64,000 nt of DNA. Source: Ruminococcus sp. YRD2003. Lineage in GTDB: Bacteria; Bacillota; Clostridia; Oscillospirales; Ruminococcaceae. The stretch spans positions 1 to 64,000 of the forward strand of contig FNZT01000003.1 of the NCBI GenBank assembly GCA_900109435.1. The letters are read 5' to 3'. Positions within the stretch are counted from its first letter, which is position 1; the number at the start of each line of letters is the position of its first letter. Below the pieces are notes generated by a model. That model searched no databases. It was not told where the DNA came from and worked only from the letters and a program-made list of their open reading frames with translations. The position numbers and the translations under genes were made by a program. Shown piece by piece: positions 17,497-25,922 of this stretch.

Positions 17497-19839
17497 ATGA
17501 AAAGAATAACAGCACTCTTGACGTCGATCACTCTCATCTGTACGCTTACAGCCTGCTCTAATGGCGGCGACGGCTCCGCGCAGACCTATACGGCTGAGAA
17601 GCTCTCAAATGCCGCGTACAAGCAGGAGAAGCTCGCTCTGCCTGAGAATGCGCAGCTCATCTTCCTGAACCTGCCCTACAATGGCGGAGAGAGCCGCTTC
17701 ATCGTCGGCTCGGCGGATGTCAGCCCCGCATTCTGGGTCGCTGACCGCGACTTCACGAAATTCGAGCGCGTCGAGTTCGAGGACTTCGACATCGGCGTGC
17801 AGTACAATATCGCCGTAAGTGGAGCAGGGGAGGTCGCGGAGCTCTTTGTCTATGCGGATTACGGCGACCTTCCCGCACCCGACCCGTCCTCGCCCGACTA
17901 CGACTCGGTATTATACGATGAGGCTGCTGAGTACAGCCTGCATATCCGCAGGTACTCCATTGACGGCAAGCTCCTCGCGGATACCGAGGTCGCGGACTAT
18001 GACGGCGAGCTCGGGCACTCGGTAAGTATCAGCGGGATAGCATACGACGGCAGTCACATCGTCGCGAATATGGACGGCAGCTTCTGCGTGTTCACCGCTG
18101 ACGGCGCGTACCTCGGGGAGCTGTCCGCGGGAGAAGGCGAAACGCTATGCGAAGTAAGCTGCGACAGCTCTGGCAAACTCACAGGTGCAGTCGAGACATC
18201 GAACGGTGTCATTGACATACGCGCTGTCAATGCGGCGGAGCGTACCCTCAGCAGCGGCGACACTTACACTCTCGGCGAGTCTGTGCAGGAGCTTACCTGC
18301 GGTGCGGGCGATTATTCGCTGTTTGTCCGCACAAGAAGTACAGTCTACGGCATAAGCGGCGACGGCATAGAGGCTTTGCTCGACGTGAACGTGACTAATG
18401 TGAACGTCAACAACATCAATGCCCTCTCGCTCGGGACGGACGGAAATGTCATAGTCTGCACGACAGACTACGGCAACTGGAAAAGCAAGTTTATTCGCTT
18501 TATCCCGTGCGACCCGTCTGAGCTCGGCGACACAAAGAAGATACGTATAGGCTTTAGTAACGAGCACGAGTTCGACAGAGAAACGGAAATATTCCTCGAC
18601 GAAAACCCCGACATTCAAATAGAGCGTGTTCTGTACGAGGACAGAGATGAAGATTCACACAATGACTCGGTCTCAAAGCTTGCCGAGGACATACTTGCGG
18701 GGAATCTTCCCGACATAGTCATTACTGATTATCAGGGCATGGTATGCGGTGTCGACCTCGCAGACAAGGGCGCTTTCATCGACCTTACGCCGCTTATGGA
18801 AAAAGACGAGACATTGAAGCCTGATATGCTCTTCCCGAATGTGCGCGAATTTATAACCGACGAAGGAAAAATATACAGCCTGCCGTGGCGTATCTGCGCC
18901 GATATGGGCTATGTCTGCAAAAAGAAGAACGCGGACAAGTATATCCGCGGTGAATGGAGCCTCGACACGCTTATGGACACCGTAGAGAATCTGCCCGAGG
19001 GTATGCACTGGTCGGACTGGCAGGACGATGACAGCAAGTTGCAGCGTACGGGCGTCGCGAATAATACGTGGTGGATAGACGCCGAGAACTACACCTGCAA
19101 TTTCGATTCCGACAGCTTTATCCGCTATCTGCGCTTCTGTGCAAACGGCGGCGAGCTGACCGACGCTCGCGATATTTTCGCCGACCCTATGAACCCGACT
19201 GCCGCCGAACAGAAAATGGTACAGCTCAGTCAGCGAAGGCAGTACCGCGATGATGTTACTCTGTTCAAGCAGATGGAAATCGGCGGCTTCGATGGCTATA
19301 TGAGCTATGTCTACGGCGATTTCGGCGGCGAGGAGCTCGTCTACCTCGGCTTGCCCTATCCCGACGGCGTTCACACCTTTCTCAGCAATCATCAGCCTCA
19401 GTTCGGTATCACCAAGGACAGCACCATGTCCGAAGAAGCGTGGAGTTACATCAGCTTCCTTATGAACTACGATTTCGAGAGCGACGGCTGGAGCATCGCG
19501 GGCTTTCCGCTGACGGAGAAGGGCTTCTATGACCTCGCTGACAGGATGCGCTACGACGACAGACCGCGCTATTCCGACCAAAAAGAAAACGGCTACTACT
19601 GGAATGACGGCGAGAATACAGTGTGCATAGGACCGCTCAGGGACAAGGACATCGAATTCGTCTTCAACTGCATTAAAAATGCCGAAGTCCCGCCAAAGCA
19701 GCTGAGTGTGGCGGGTGAAGACTACTGGAAGATAGTCGATGAGGAACGTCAAGCACTGTTTGCGGGCGAGTCGACTCCCGAGCAGTGCGCGAAGTATATG
19801 CAGGACAGGATAGGAACACTGCTCAGCGAGCGTTCGTAA
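17497..19839 (+). CDS. Lipoprotein fusing a propeller-like region to a solute-binding domain
   Basis: The 780-residue protein starts with a lipoprotein signal (MKRITALLTSITLICTLTAC), anchored at Cys20. Residues about 45-345 form repeated short beta-strand blocks (for example HSVSISGIAYDGSHIVANMD) like a beta-propeller. From about residue 348 (KKIRIGFSNEHEFDRETEIF) the family 1 solute-binding fold begins, with DIVITDYQ, GKIYSLPWRI and a C-terminal lobe. The normal family length is about 430, so the first 340 residues are an addition. As with the orphan at 12137 there is no importer gene beside it. I infer a sensing or delivery role for cellulose products because it follows the GH9 gene. AGGAGG lies before ATG 17497. 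Confidence 0.8.
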   Translation: MKRITALLTSITLICTLTACSNGGDGSAQTYTAEKLSNAAYKQEKLALPENAQLIFLNLPYNGGESRFIVGSADVSPAFWVADRDFTKFERVEFEDFDIGVQYNIAVSGAGEVAELFVYADYGDLPAPDPSSPDYDSVLYDEAAEYSLHIRRYSIDGKLLADTEVADYDGELGHSVSISGIAYDGSHIVANMDGSFCVFTADGAYLGELSAGEGETLCEVSCDSSGKLTGAVETSNGVIDIRAVNAAERTLSSGDTYTLGESVQELTCGAGDYSLFVRTRSTVYGISGDGIEALLDVNVTNVNVNNINALSLGTDGNVIVCTTDYGNWKSKFIRFIPCDPSELGDTKKIRIGFSNEHEFDRETEIFLDENPDIQIERVLYEDRDEDSHNDSVSKLAEDILAGNLPDIVITDYQGMVCGVDLADKGAFIDLTPLMEKDETLKPDMLFPNVREFITDEGKIYSLPWRICADMGYVCKKKNADKYIRGEWSLDTLMDTVENLPEGMHWSDWQDDDSKLQRTGVANNTWWIDAENYTCNFDSDSFIRYLRFCANGGELTDARDIFADPMNPTAAEQKMVQLSQRRQYRDDVTLFKQMEIGGFDGYMSYVYGDFGGEELVYLGLPYPDGVHTFLSNHQPQFGITKDSTMSEEAWSYISFLMNYDFESDGWSIAGFPLTEKGFYDLADRMRYDDRPRYSDQKENGYYWNDGENTVCIGPLRDKDIEFVFNCIKNAEVPPKQLSVAGEDYWKIVDEERQALFAGESTPEQCAKYMQDRIGTLLSERS

Positions 19840-19882
19840 ACAAAAACGTGCTCGTATGCGCTGAACCTGTGCGGAAGTATTA

Positions 19883-20062
19883 TATAGGCAACACCGCACA
19901 AAGCCCGCCTGAAGGCTTTGTACTGGATATGCTTGCATATTTTCCGTCATCTTGCACAGAAATCCCTTGACATACGTCAGTATGCCTGCGGAATTTCTAT
20001 ACAATCTGACGAAAAATCTGTCGGCGCATCTCCAGCACAAGCTTTGTGCGGTATTGCCTATA
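19883..20062. repeat. 180-bp palindromic MITE-like element
   Basis: The ends TATAGGCAACACCGCACAAA and, inverted, TATAGGCAATACCGCACAAA agree at all but one base over 22 positions. The element then reads as a long imperfect palindrome around CATAC-GTCA-GTATG at 19971-19984, with inner arms AGAAAT/ATTTCT. It carries no gene. It occupies the gap 19840-20233, which otherwise holds only the promoter at 20164. A degenerate half copy lies at 14219-14335. Confidence 0.8.
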
Positions 20063-20163
20063 GGTATTTATCGGGGGACAACTTTCTGAGGAGAGTTGTC
20101 CCTCAATATTTTCTTGTATTACTTCCGTATGGGCAGCACGGCTGAGCGTCACTTTTTCCGTGC

Positions 20164-20192
20164 TTGACTTTTCACTGAGATAGGAATATAAT
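20164..20192 (+). promoter_or_regulatory. Promoter of the sugar-nucleotide gene pair
   Basis: TTGACT and TATAAT are 17 bases apart, ending 41 bases before the ATG at 20234. Confidence 0.82.
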
Positions 20193-20233
20193 AGTATTGG
20201 CTCGTCAGAGCAATAATTATCAGGAGAATCACT

Positions 20234-20899
20234 ATGGACAATATCAGAATATCAGAACTTTACGACCTTTCGCATACCGCCGCTGCCGACTATCTGTGCG
20301 GCTTCACATACCCTTGGGAGGCTTTAAAGGGTATCAGTGACTTCATTATCAGTCTCGGACAGACTCTCAGTCCCGACGAGTATGACTGCCCTGCCGAAAA
20401 TGTCTGGGTACACAAGTCTGCTAAGGTGTTCCCGAGCGCTTATCTCGGCGCTCCCTGTATCATCGGTGCGGGTACGGAGGTGCGCCACTGTGCGTTCATC
20501 CGAGGAAGCGCTCTCGTCGGCGAGAACTGCGTTATCGGCAACTCCGTCGAGCTAAAAAATGTCATCATCTTCGATAACGTGCAGACTCCGCACTACAATT
20601 ACGTCGGGGACAGCATCCTCGGCTACAGGTCGCACATGGGCGCGGGTTCGATAACCTCGAACGTAAAGTCAGACAAGACCAATGTCGTTATAAAGTCGGG
20701 CAGCGATAATCTGGAGACAGGTATCAAGAAGATAGGCGCTATGCTCGGTGACTTCGTCGAGGTCGGCTGCAACAGCGTGCTCAACCCTGGTACTATTATC
20801 GGAAGGAACTGCAATATCTACCCCACAAGCTGCGTCAGAGGCGTCGTGCCCGAGGGAAGTATTTGGAAAACAGGCGGTATCGTCGTTAAAAAGAAATAA
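20234..20899 (+). CDS. Left-handed beta-helix (hexapeptide) protein, GlmU-C-like
   Basis: The 221-residue cytoplasmic protein has hexapeptide repeats from about residue 58 to 210 (VWVHKSAKVFPSAYLGAPCI, GENCVIGNSVELKNVIIFDN, GDFVEVGCNSVLNPGTIIGR). This is the left-handed beta-helix fold of sugar acyl- and nucleotidyltransferases such as the C-terminal half of GlmU. The pattern YVGDSILGYRSHMGAGSITS matches the GlmU acceptor-site region. It lacks the N-terminal uridylyltransferase. The following gene encodes an unrelated pyrophosphorylase, so the pair may divide GlmU-like work. AGGAG lies 7 bases before the ATG. Confidence 0.8.
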   Translation: MDNIRISELYDLSHTAAADYLCGFTYPWEALKGISDFIISLGQTLSPDEYDCPAENVWVHKSAKVFPSAYLGAPCIIGAGTEVRHCAFIRGSALVGENCVIGNSVELKNVIIFDNVQTPHYNYVGDSILGYRSHMGAGSITSNVKSDKTNVVIKSGSDNLETGIKKIGAMLGDFVEVGCNSVLNPGTIIGRNCNIYPTSCVRGVVPEGSIWKTGGIVVKKK

Positions 20900-20924
20900 T
20901 ATACATAAGATAAGGTGGATCTTA

Positions 20925-22157
20925 ATGATAACTTACGAAGAAGCTAAAAAAATGCTCGCCGATTACGGTCAGGAGCATATCCTCAGATATTATGACGAAC
21001 TCAGCACCGAGGAGCAGAACTCTCTGCTCGCTCAGACAGAAAAAATAGACTTCTCTATCCTCAGTGCTCTCGACAGCAATAATAATGCCGCTCTCAAACG
21101 CGGCAAGATAGAGCCGATAGATGCCGTTACTGCCAATGATATCGCTAAAAACAGCGAAGAGTACCGCTCTGTGGGACTCGATGCCGTCAGGAGCGGTAAG
21201 GTCGCGGCGGTACTGCTCGCGGGCGGTCAGGGCACACGCCTCGGCTTCGATAAGCCGAAGGGTATGTTCAACGTCGGCGTTACCCGCGAACTCTACATCT
21301 TTGAGTGCCTTATCAACAATATGATGAAGGTCGTCAGCGAGGCGGGCAAGTGGATACACCTCTGCGTCATGACCAGCGAGAAGAACCACGATGATACTGT
21401 CGGCTTCTTCCGCGAGAAAAATTTCTTCGGATATAACGCCGACTTCGTTCACTTCTTCGTGCAGGATATGGCTCCGTCTGTTGACTTCAACGGTCGGATA
21501 TATATGGAGAGCAAGTCGCGCATATCTTCCTCTCCGAACGGCAACGGCGGCTGGTTCTCGTCGCTGGTGCGCTCGGGTCTGCTCGCTCGGCTGAAGGCTG
21601 AAGGTGTGGAGTGGCTCAATGTGTTCGGTGTTGACAACGTCCTCGCGAAAATAGCCGACCCGCTCTTTATCGGCGCGATTATCAAGTCTGGCGCGTTGTC
21701 GGGAAGCAAGGTCGTTGCCAAGACTGCTCCCGAGGAGCGCGTGGGCGTGATGTGCCTTGAGGACGGTAAGCCCTCGATAGTCGAATACTATGAGATGTCC
21801 GATGAAATGATCAATCAGCGCGGAGCCGACGGTGAGCTCGCCTACAAGTACGGCGTTATCCTCAATTATCTGTTCGGCATATCCAAGCTCGAGGAGATAA
21901 ACAAGACTAAGATGCCCATTCACACGGTCGACAAGAAAATACCGTATATGGACGAAAACGGAGAGTTCATCACTCCCGATAAGCCCAACGGCAATAAGTT
22001 CGAGCTCCTGATAATCGATATGATTAATCAGCATGACAGCTGTATGCCGTATGAGGTCGAGCGCGGGAAGGAGTTCGCTCCGATAAAAAATCCCGACGGC
22101 GTGGATTCGGTCGTTTCTGCAAGGAAGCTCCTTGAAGAGAACGGTGTGGAGCTTTAA
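20925..22157 (+). CDS. UDPGP-family UDP-sugar pyrophosphorylase
   Basis: The 410-residue enzyme has the nucleotide loop LLAGGQGTRLGFDKPKGM at about residues 100-117, typical of the eukaryote-type UDP-GlcNAc/UDP-Glc pyrophosphorylases (UAP1/UDPGP, PF01704). Other family segments are HFFVQDMAPSVD, SPNGNGGWFSSL, VFGVDNVLAKIADP and NKFELLIIDM. It would make UDP-N-acetylhexosamine or UDP-glucose from UTP and the sugar 1-phosphate for the envelope. ATG 20925 is chosen for AAGGTGG 7 bases upstream. It follows the hexapeptide gene by 25 bases and is in one operon with it. The exact sugar is not visible. Confidence 0.87.
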   Translation: MITYEEAKKMLADYGQEHILRYYDELSTEEQNSLLAQTEKIDFSILSALDSNNNAALKRGKIEPIDAVTANDIAKNSEEYRSVGLDAVRSGKVAAVLLAGGQGTRLGFDKPKGMFNVGVTRELYIFECLINNMMKVVSEAGKWIHLCVMTSEKNHDDTVGFFREKNFFGYNADFVHFFVQDMAPSVDFNGRIYMESKSRISSSPNGNGGWFSSLVRSGLLARLKAEGVEWLNVFGVDNVLAKIADPLFIGAIIKSGALSGSKVVAKTAPEERVGVMCLEDGKPSIVEYYEMSDEMINQRGADGELAYKYGVILNYLFGISKLEEINKTKMPIHTVDKKIPYMDENGEFITPDKPNGNKFELLIIDMINQHDSCMPYEVERGKEFAPIKNPDGVDSVVSARKLLEENGVEL

Positions 22158-22211
22158 CAAGGGCTCAGATGGAATGACGAGCGCGGCGTTCCCTACGAAA
22201 TATTCAATCAC

Positions 22212-22230
22212 GGGCGGATAATATCCGCCC
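22212..22230. repeat. REP-like palindrome
   Basis: GGGCGGATA-A-TATCCGCCC lies between the pyrophosphorylase and the exporter genes, flanked by CTACG. It has no T-run. It looks like the short GC-rich palindromes dispersed in some Ruminococcaceae genomes, but only one copy is in this window. Confidence 0.5.
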
Positions 22231-22268
22231 CTACGATTATACCCGATTTTTCGACATGAAAGGACACA

Positions 22269-23996
22269 ATGAAAAGACTTCTCAGATACCTGAAAAACTA
22301 CAGAAAGGAGCTTGTGCTCGGGCCGTTCTTCAAGCTCCTCGAGGCGATTTTCGAGCTCATTGTCCCGCTCGTCATGGCGAGGATAATCGACGTCGGCATC
22401 GCCAACAAGGACAGCGCCTACGTCTGGAAAATGAGCGGCGTTATCATCCTGCTCGGAGTCTGCGGGCTCGGCTTCGCGCTGACCTGCCAGTTCCTTGCGG
22501 CAAAATGCGCTTACGGTTTCGGTACGGAGCTCCGCACCGCGCTATACAAGCATATAAATTCGCTCTCCTACACGAGCATAGACAGGATAGGCACTTCCTC
22601 GCTCGTAAACCGCCTTACCAATGACTCAATGACTGTGCAGAACGGTGTTAATATGTTCATTCGTCTTGCCGTTCGTGCTCCGTTCCTTGTCATCGGAGCG
22701 GCTGTGATGGCGTTCACTATTGATATGCGGCTCTCGCTTGTGCTGATTATCGCCGCACCGCTTATCTCGCTCATCATCTTCTTCATCATGCGCAGGACCG
22801 TTCCTATGTATAAGAAAACTCAGCAGAAGCTCGACCGCGCCGCTCTGCTTACACGCGAGAGCATTGAGGGGACACGCGTTATCCGAGCTTTTTCACGTCA
22901 GAATGAGGAAATCGAGGAGTTCGGCGAGGCAGTCAACGACATCGCAGAGTGCTCGGCAGCTGTCGGAAGGATATCGGCTGTTCTCAATCCCGCCGCATTC
23001 ATGATAATGAACCTCGGAATTGTTGCGATAATATGGTTCGGCGGTCTGCGAATCGACTCGGGAAGCCTCACGCAGGGCGAATTGACGGCGTTTACGAACT
23101 ACATGACACAGATTCTTCTCGCGCTGATCGTACTCGCAAACCTCATCGTCATCTTTACGAAGGCTTTCGCCTCCGCGAACCGTATCAGCGAGGTTTTCGA
23201 GCTCCCGCCCGAGGAGTGCGGCACTGTAAGCCCCGACCGTTCGAGCGAAAACATCATCGAATTTCGCGGCGTTTCTTTCGCGTACGAGAACGCGGGCGAG
23301 GAATCTGTACGTGACCTCAGCTTCACCCTCGGACGCGGCGAAATGCTCGGTATCATCGGCGGTACGGGCAGCGGAAAAACTACCGCTGCCTCGCTTATCC
23401 CTGCGTTTTACCGTCCGACTGCGGGCGAGGTCATTGTCGAGGGAGTGAACGTCAACGAGGTGAACGTGGAGGAGCTCCGCGGGCTCGTCGGAATGGTGCC
23501 GCAAAAGGCTGTGCTCTTCACGGGGACGCTCCGCGAGAATATGCGCTGGAGAAAGTCTGACGCCTCAGACGAGGAGATAATCGCCGCGCTCAAAACAGCA
23601 CAGGCTTGGGAATTCGTCTCGAAGCTCCCTGACGGACTCGACACCCTCATCTCGCAGGGCGGAAAGAACCTCTCGGGCGGTCAGAAACAGCGTATCGCCA
23701 TTGCACGTGCCCTCGTCGGCAAGCCCGATATCCTCATTCTCGATGACTCAACGAGCGCGCTCGACTACGCGACAGATCTGAAGCTCCGTAAAGCCCTTAA
23801 AACCGACCTCGGGGATACCTCCGTCGTTATGATATCACAGCGCACGACTTCCCTCATGGATGCGGACAGGATCATCGTCATGGAGGACGGCGCGCCTGTC
23901 GGGATCGGCACGCACGATGAGCTCCTCGAAAACTGCGAGGTCTACCGCGATATCTTCCGCTCCCAGATGAACGAAAAGGAGGACAGCCATGCTTAA
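22269..23996 (+). CDS. ABC exporter half, degenerate-site subunit
   Basis: The 575-residue protein has an N-terminal six-helix exporter domain (residues about 15-300) and a nucleotide-binding domain. The latter shows Walker A GGTGSGKTT (about residue 364), signature NLSGGQKQRIAIARAL and Walker B ILILDDSTSALD. The residue after Walker B is Asp, not the catalytic Glu. This is the hallmark of the degenerate subunit in heterodimeric multidrug exporters such as BmrC/D or TM287/288. GAAAGGA lies 6 bases before the ATG. Its end overlaps the next exporter gene by 8 bases. Confidence 0.9.
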   Translation: MKRLLRYLKNYRKELVLGPFFKLLEAIFELIVPLVMARIIDVGIANKDSAYVWKMSGVIILLGVCGLGFALTCQFLAAKCAYGFGTELRTALYKHINSLSYTSIDRIGTSSLVNRLTNDSMTVQNGVNMFIRLAVRAPFLVIGAAVMAFTIDMRLSLVLIIAAPLISLIIFFIMRRTVPMYKKTQQKLDRAALLTRESIEGTRVIRAFSRQNEEIEEFGEAVNDIAECSAAVGRISAVLNPAAFMIMNLGIVAIIWFGGLRIDSGSLTQGELTAFTNYMTQILLALIVLANLIVIFTKAFASANRISEVFELPPEECGTVSPDRSSENIIEFRGVSFAYENAGEESVRDLSFTLGRGEMLGIIGGTGSGKTTAASLIPAFYRPTAGEVIVEGVNVNEVNVEELRGLVGMVPQKAVLFTGTLRENMRWRKSDASDEEIIAALKTAQAWEFVSKLPDGLDTLISQGGKNLSGGQKQRIAIARALVGKPDILILDDSTSALDYATDLKLRKALKTDLGDTSVVMISQRTTSLMDADRIIVMEDGAPVGIGTHDELLENCEVYRDIFRSQMNEKEDSHA

Positions 23997-25728
23997 AACA
24001 TTGAAGCGCGTGTTCTCCTATGCACGCCCGTATATAGCCTTTTTCGTGCTCACAGTCATATTTGCCGCGGCAGGAATCTCCCTCTCGCTCGCCGTCCCCG
24101 TATTCATCGGCGAGGCTGTCGATTGCTGCGTCGGTGCTGGGAAGGTCGACTTCGACAAGCTCCTGCGTATCGTCGTAAAGCTCGGTATATCCGTAATTGC
24201 AAGCGGTCTCTTCCAGTGGCTCATGAGCCTCTGCACCAACAGGCTCGCTTTTCTGACTGTACGCGATATCCGCTCTGACACGTTTGCCAAGCTCCAGCGT
24301 GTGCCCCTCCGATACATCGACCGCCGCACCAAGGGCGAGCTCACGAGCCGCGTGATAAACGATATCGAGATAGTCTCGGACGGCTTATTGCAAGGGTTTA
24401 CGCAGTTTTTCAGCGGCGTCATAACTATTGTCGGCACACTCATCTTTATGATGACCATAAACTATAAGATCGCTGTTGTCGTCGTCATTCTTACTCCGCT
24501 TTCTTTTATCGCTGCTTCGCGAATAACCAAAGCCTCCCATGATTCGTACGTTCAGCAGTCGAAGCTCAGAGGTGAAATGGTCGGGCTCGCCGAGGAAATG
24601 GCGGGCAATCAGAAGCTTGTCAAGGCTTTCCTCTATTCCCCGCGCGCCGAGGAGAGGTTCGCTGATATCAACGACAGATACGGAAAAATTGGCGCTAAAG
24701 CAACGTTTTTCAGCTCCATGACCAATCCCACTACCCGCTTCGTCAACGGTGTCATCTATGCGGCTGTCGGGCTGCTCGGTGCTCTCGGTGCTATGGGAAG
24801 CTCTGCTTTTATCGGCGCGATGTCCGTCGGCCGACTGTCGAGCTTCCTCGCGTACTCCAACCAGTATACCAAGCCGTTCAACGAGATATCGGGCGTTTTT
24901 GCCGAGCTTCAAAACGCGGTTGCTTCGGCAAAGCGCGTGTTCGACCTCCTCGACGAGGAAGAGGTCAGCGACGACTCGGCTCTTGATGAACTCTCAGCCA
25001 CTACGGGTGAACTGTCATTCAATCACGTATACTTCTCATACTCTCCGAAATTCAAGCTCATTCAAGACTTCAACCTCGACGTCGAACGCGGTCAGCGTAT
25101 CGCTATTGTCGGTCCGACGGGCTGCGGAAAATCAACCATGATAAACCTTCTGCTCCGTTTCTACGACATTGAGAGCGGCTCGATAACCGTTTCGGGCAGG
25201 GATATAAGCTCGGTCACGCGGGACAGCCTCCGCAGCAGCTTCGGTATGGTCTTGCAGGAGACATGGGTCTTCACGGGGACTGTTGCCGAAAACATCGCCT
25301 ATGGTCTGCCTGATGCGTCCCGCGAGCAGATAATCGCTGCGGCTAAAGCTGTCCACGCTCACGGCTTCATAAAAAGACTCCCTAATGGCTATGATACGGT
25401 CATTTCCGAGGACAGCGGTCTTTCGCAGGGGCAGAAGCAGCTCATCTGTATCGCCCGCGTTATGCTTATGGACCCGCCTATGCTCATCCTCGACGAGGCT
25501 ACGAGTTCTATCGACCTCCGCACAGAGCACCGTATACAACGCGCTTTCGTTAAGCTCATGGAGGGCAAGACGAGCTTCATTATCGCGCACCGACTCTCTA
25601 CGATAAAGAATTCAGATATCATCCTCGTAATGGACCACGGCAATATCGTCGAGCAGGGAAGCCATTCCGAATTAATGGCTAAGGGCGGCTTCTACTCCGA
25701 GCTCTATAACAGCCAGTTTGCGACGTGA
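23989..25728 (+). CDS. ABC exporter half, consensus-site subunit
   Basis: The 579-residue partner has six membrane helices and a nucleotide-binding domain with Walker A GPTGCGKST, signature LSQGQKQLICIARVM and Walker B LILDEATSSID, which includes the catalytic Glu. The signature has Gln in place of the second Gly (LSQGQ), which is common in the family. With the 8-base overlapping upstream gene it forms a heterodimeric exporter with one active and one degenerate ATP site. The exported substrate is unknown; drugs, lipids or peptides are possible. Confidence 0.92.
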   Translation: MLKTLKRVFSYARPYIAFFVLTVIFAAAGISLSLAVPVFIGEAVDCCVGAGKVDFDKLLRIVVKLGISVIASGLFQWLMSLCTNRLAFLTVRDIRSDTFAKLQRVPLRYIDRRTKGELTSRVINDIEIVSDGLLQGFTQFFSGVITIVGTLIFMMTINYKIAVVVVILTPLSFIAASRITKASHDSYVQQSKLRGEMVGLAEEMAGNQKLVKAFLYSPRAEERFADINDRYGKIGAKATFFSSMTNPTTRFVNGVIYAAVGLLGALGAMGSSAFIGAMSVGRLSSFLAYSNQYTKPFNEISGVFAELQNAVASAKRVFDLLDEEEVSDDSALDELSATTGELSFNHVYFSYSPKFKLIQDFNLDVERGQRIAIVGPTGCGKSTMINLLLRFYDIESGSITVSGRDISSVTRDSLRSSFGMVLQETWVFTGTVAENIAYGLPDASREQIIAAAKAVHAHGFIKRLPNGYDTVISEDSGLSQGQKQLICIARVMLMDPPMLILDEATSSIDLRTEHRIQRAFVKLMEGKTSFIIAHRLSTIKNSDIILVMDHGNIVEQGSHSELMAKGGFYSELYNSQFAT

Positions 25729-25791
25729 ATCAGTCCATTCAATGTAAAATGCTCAGAAGCGACAGGATCTTTGTCCATATTACAATAAAGC

Positions 25792-25826
25792 AAGAATCCC
25801 GATACATTTGTATCGGGATTCTTTAT
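25792..25826. terminator. Bidirectional terminator between convergent genes
   Basis: AAGAATCCCGATAC and GTATCGGGATTCTT form a perfect 14-bp stem with a 4-base loop between the exporter and the leftward carboxypeptidase gene. Confidence 0.88.
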
Positions 25827-25922
25827 CATGTCCGTTTTATTCTTTCTGAATCAAGGATGCCTTGCATCGGTAAGCCCGCGCTATACTGAGTATGGGTGCC
25901 GCTGTCATGCGTCCCTTTGGAA

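Noticed and set aside
18673..20040. 455-residue open frame on the - strand
   Set aside because: It runs antisense to the solute-binding lipoprotein and its first 50 codons are the palindromic repeat, so it is not a gene.
20922..22211. 429-residue open frame on the - strand
   Set aside because: It mirrors the pyrophosphorylase gene, whose nucleotide-binding motifs are unmistakable on the + strand.
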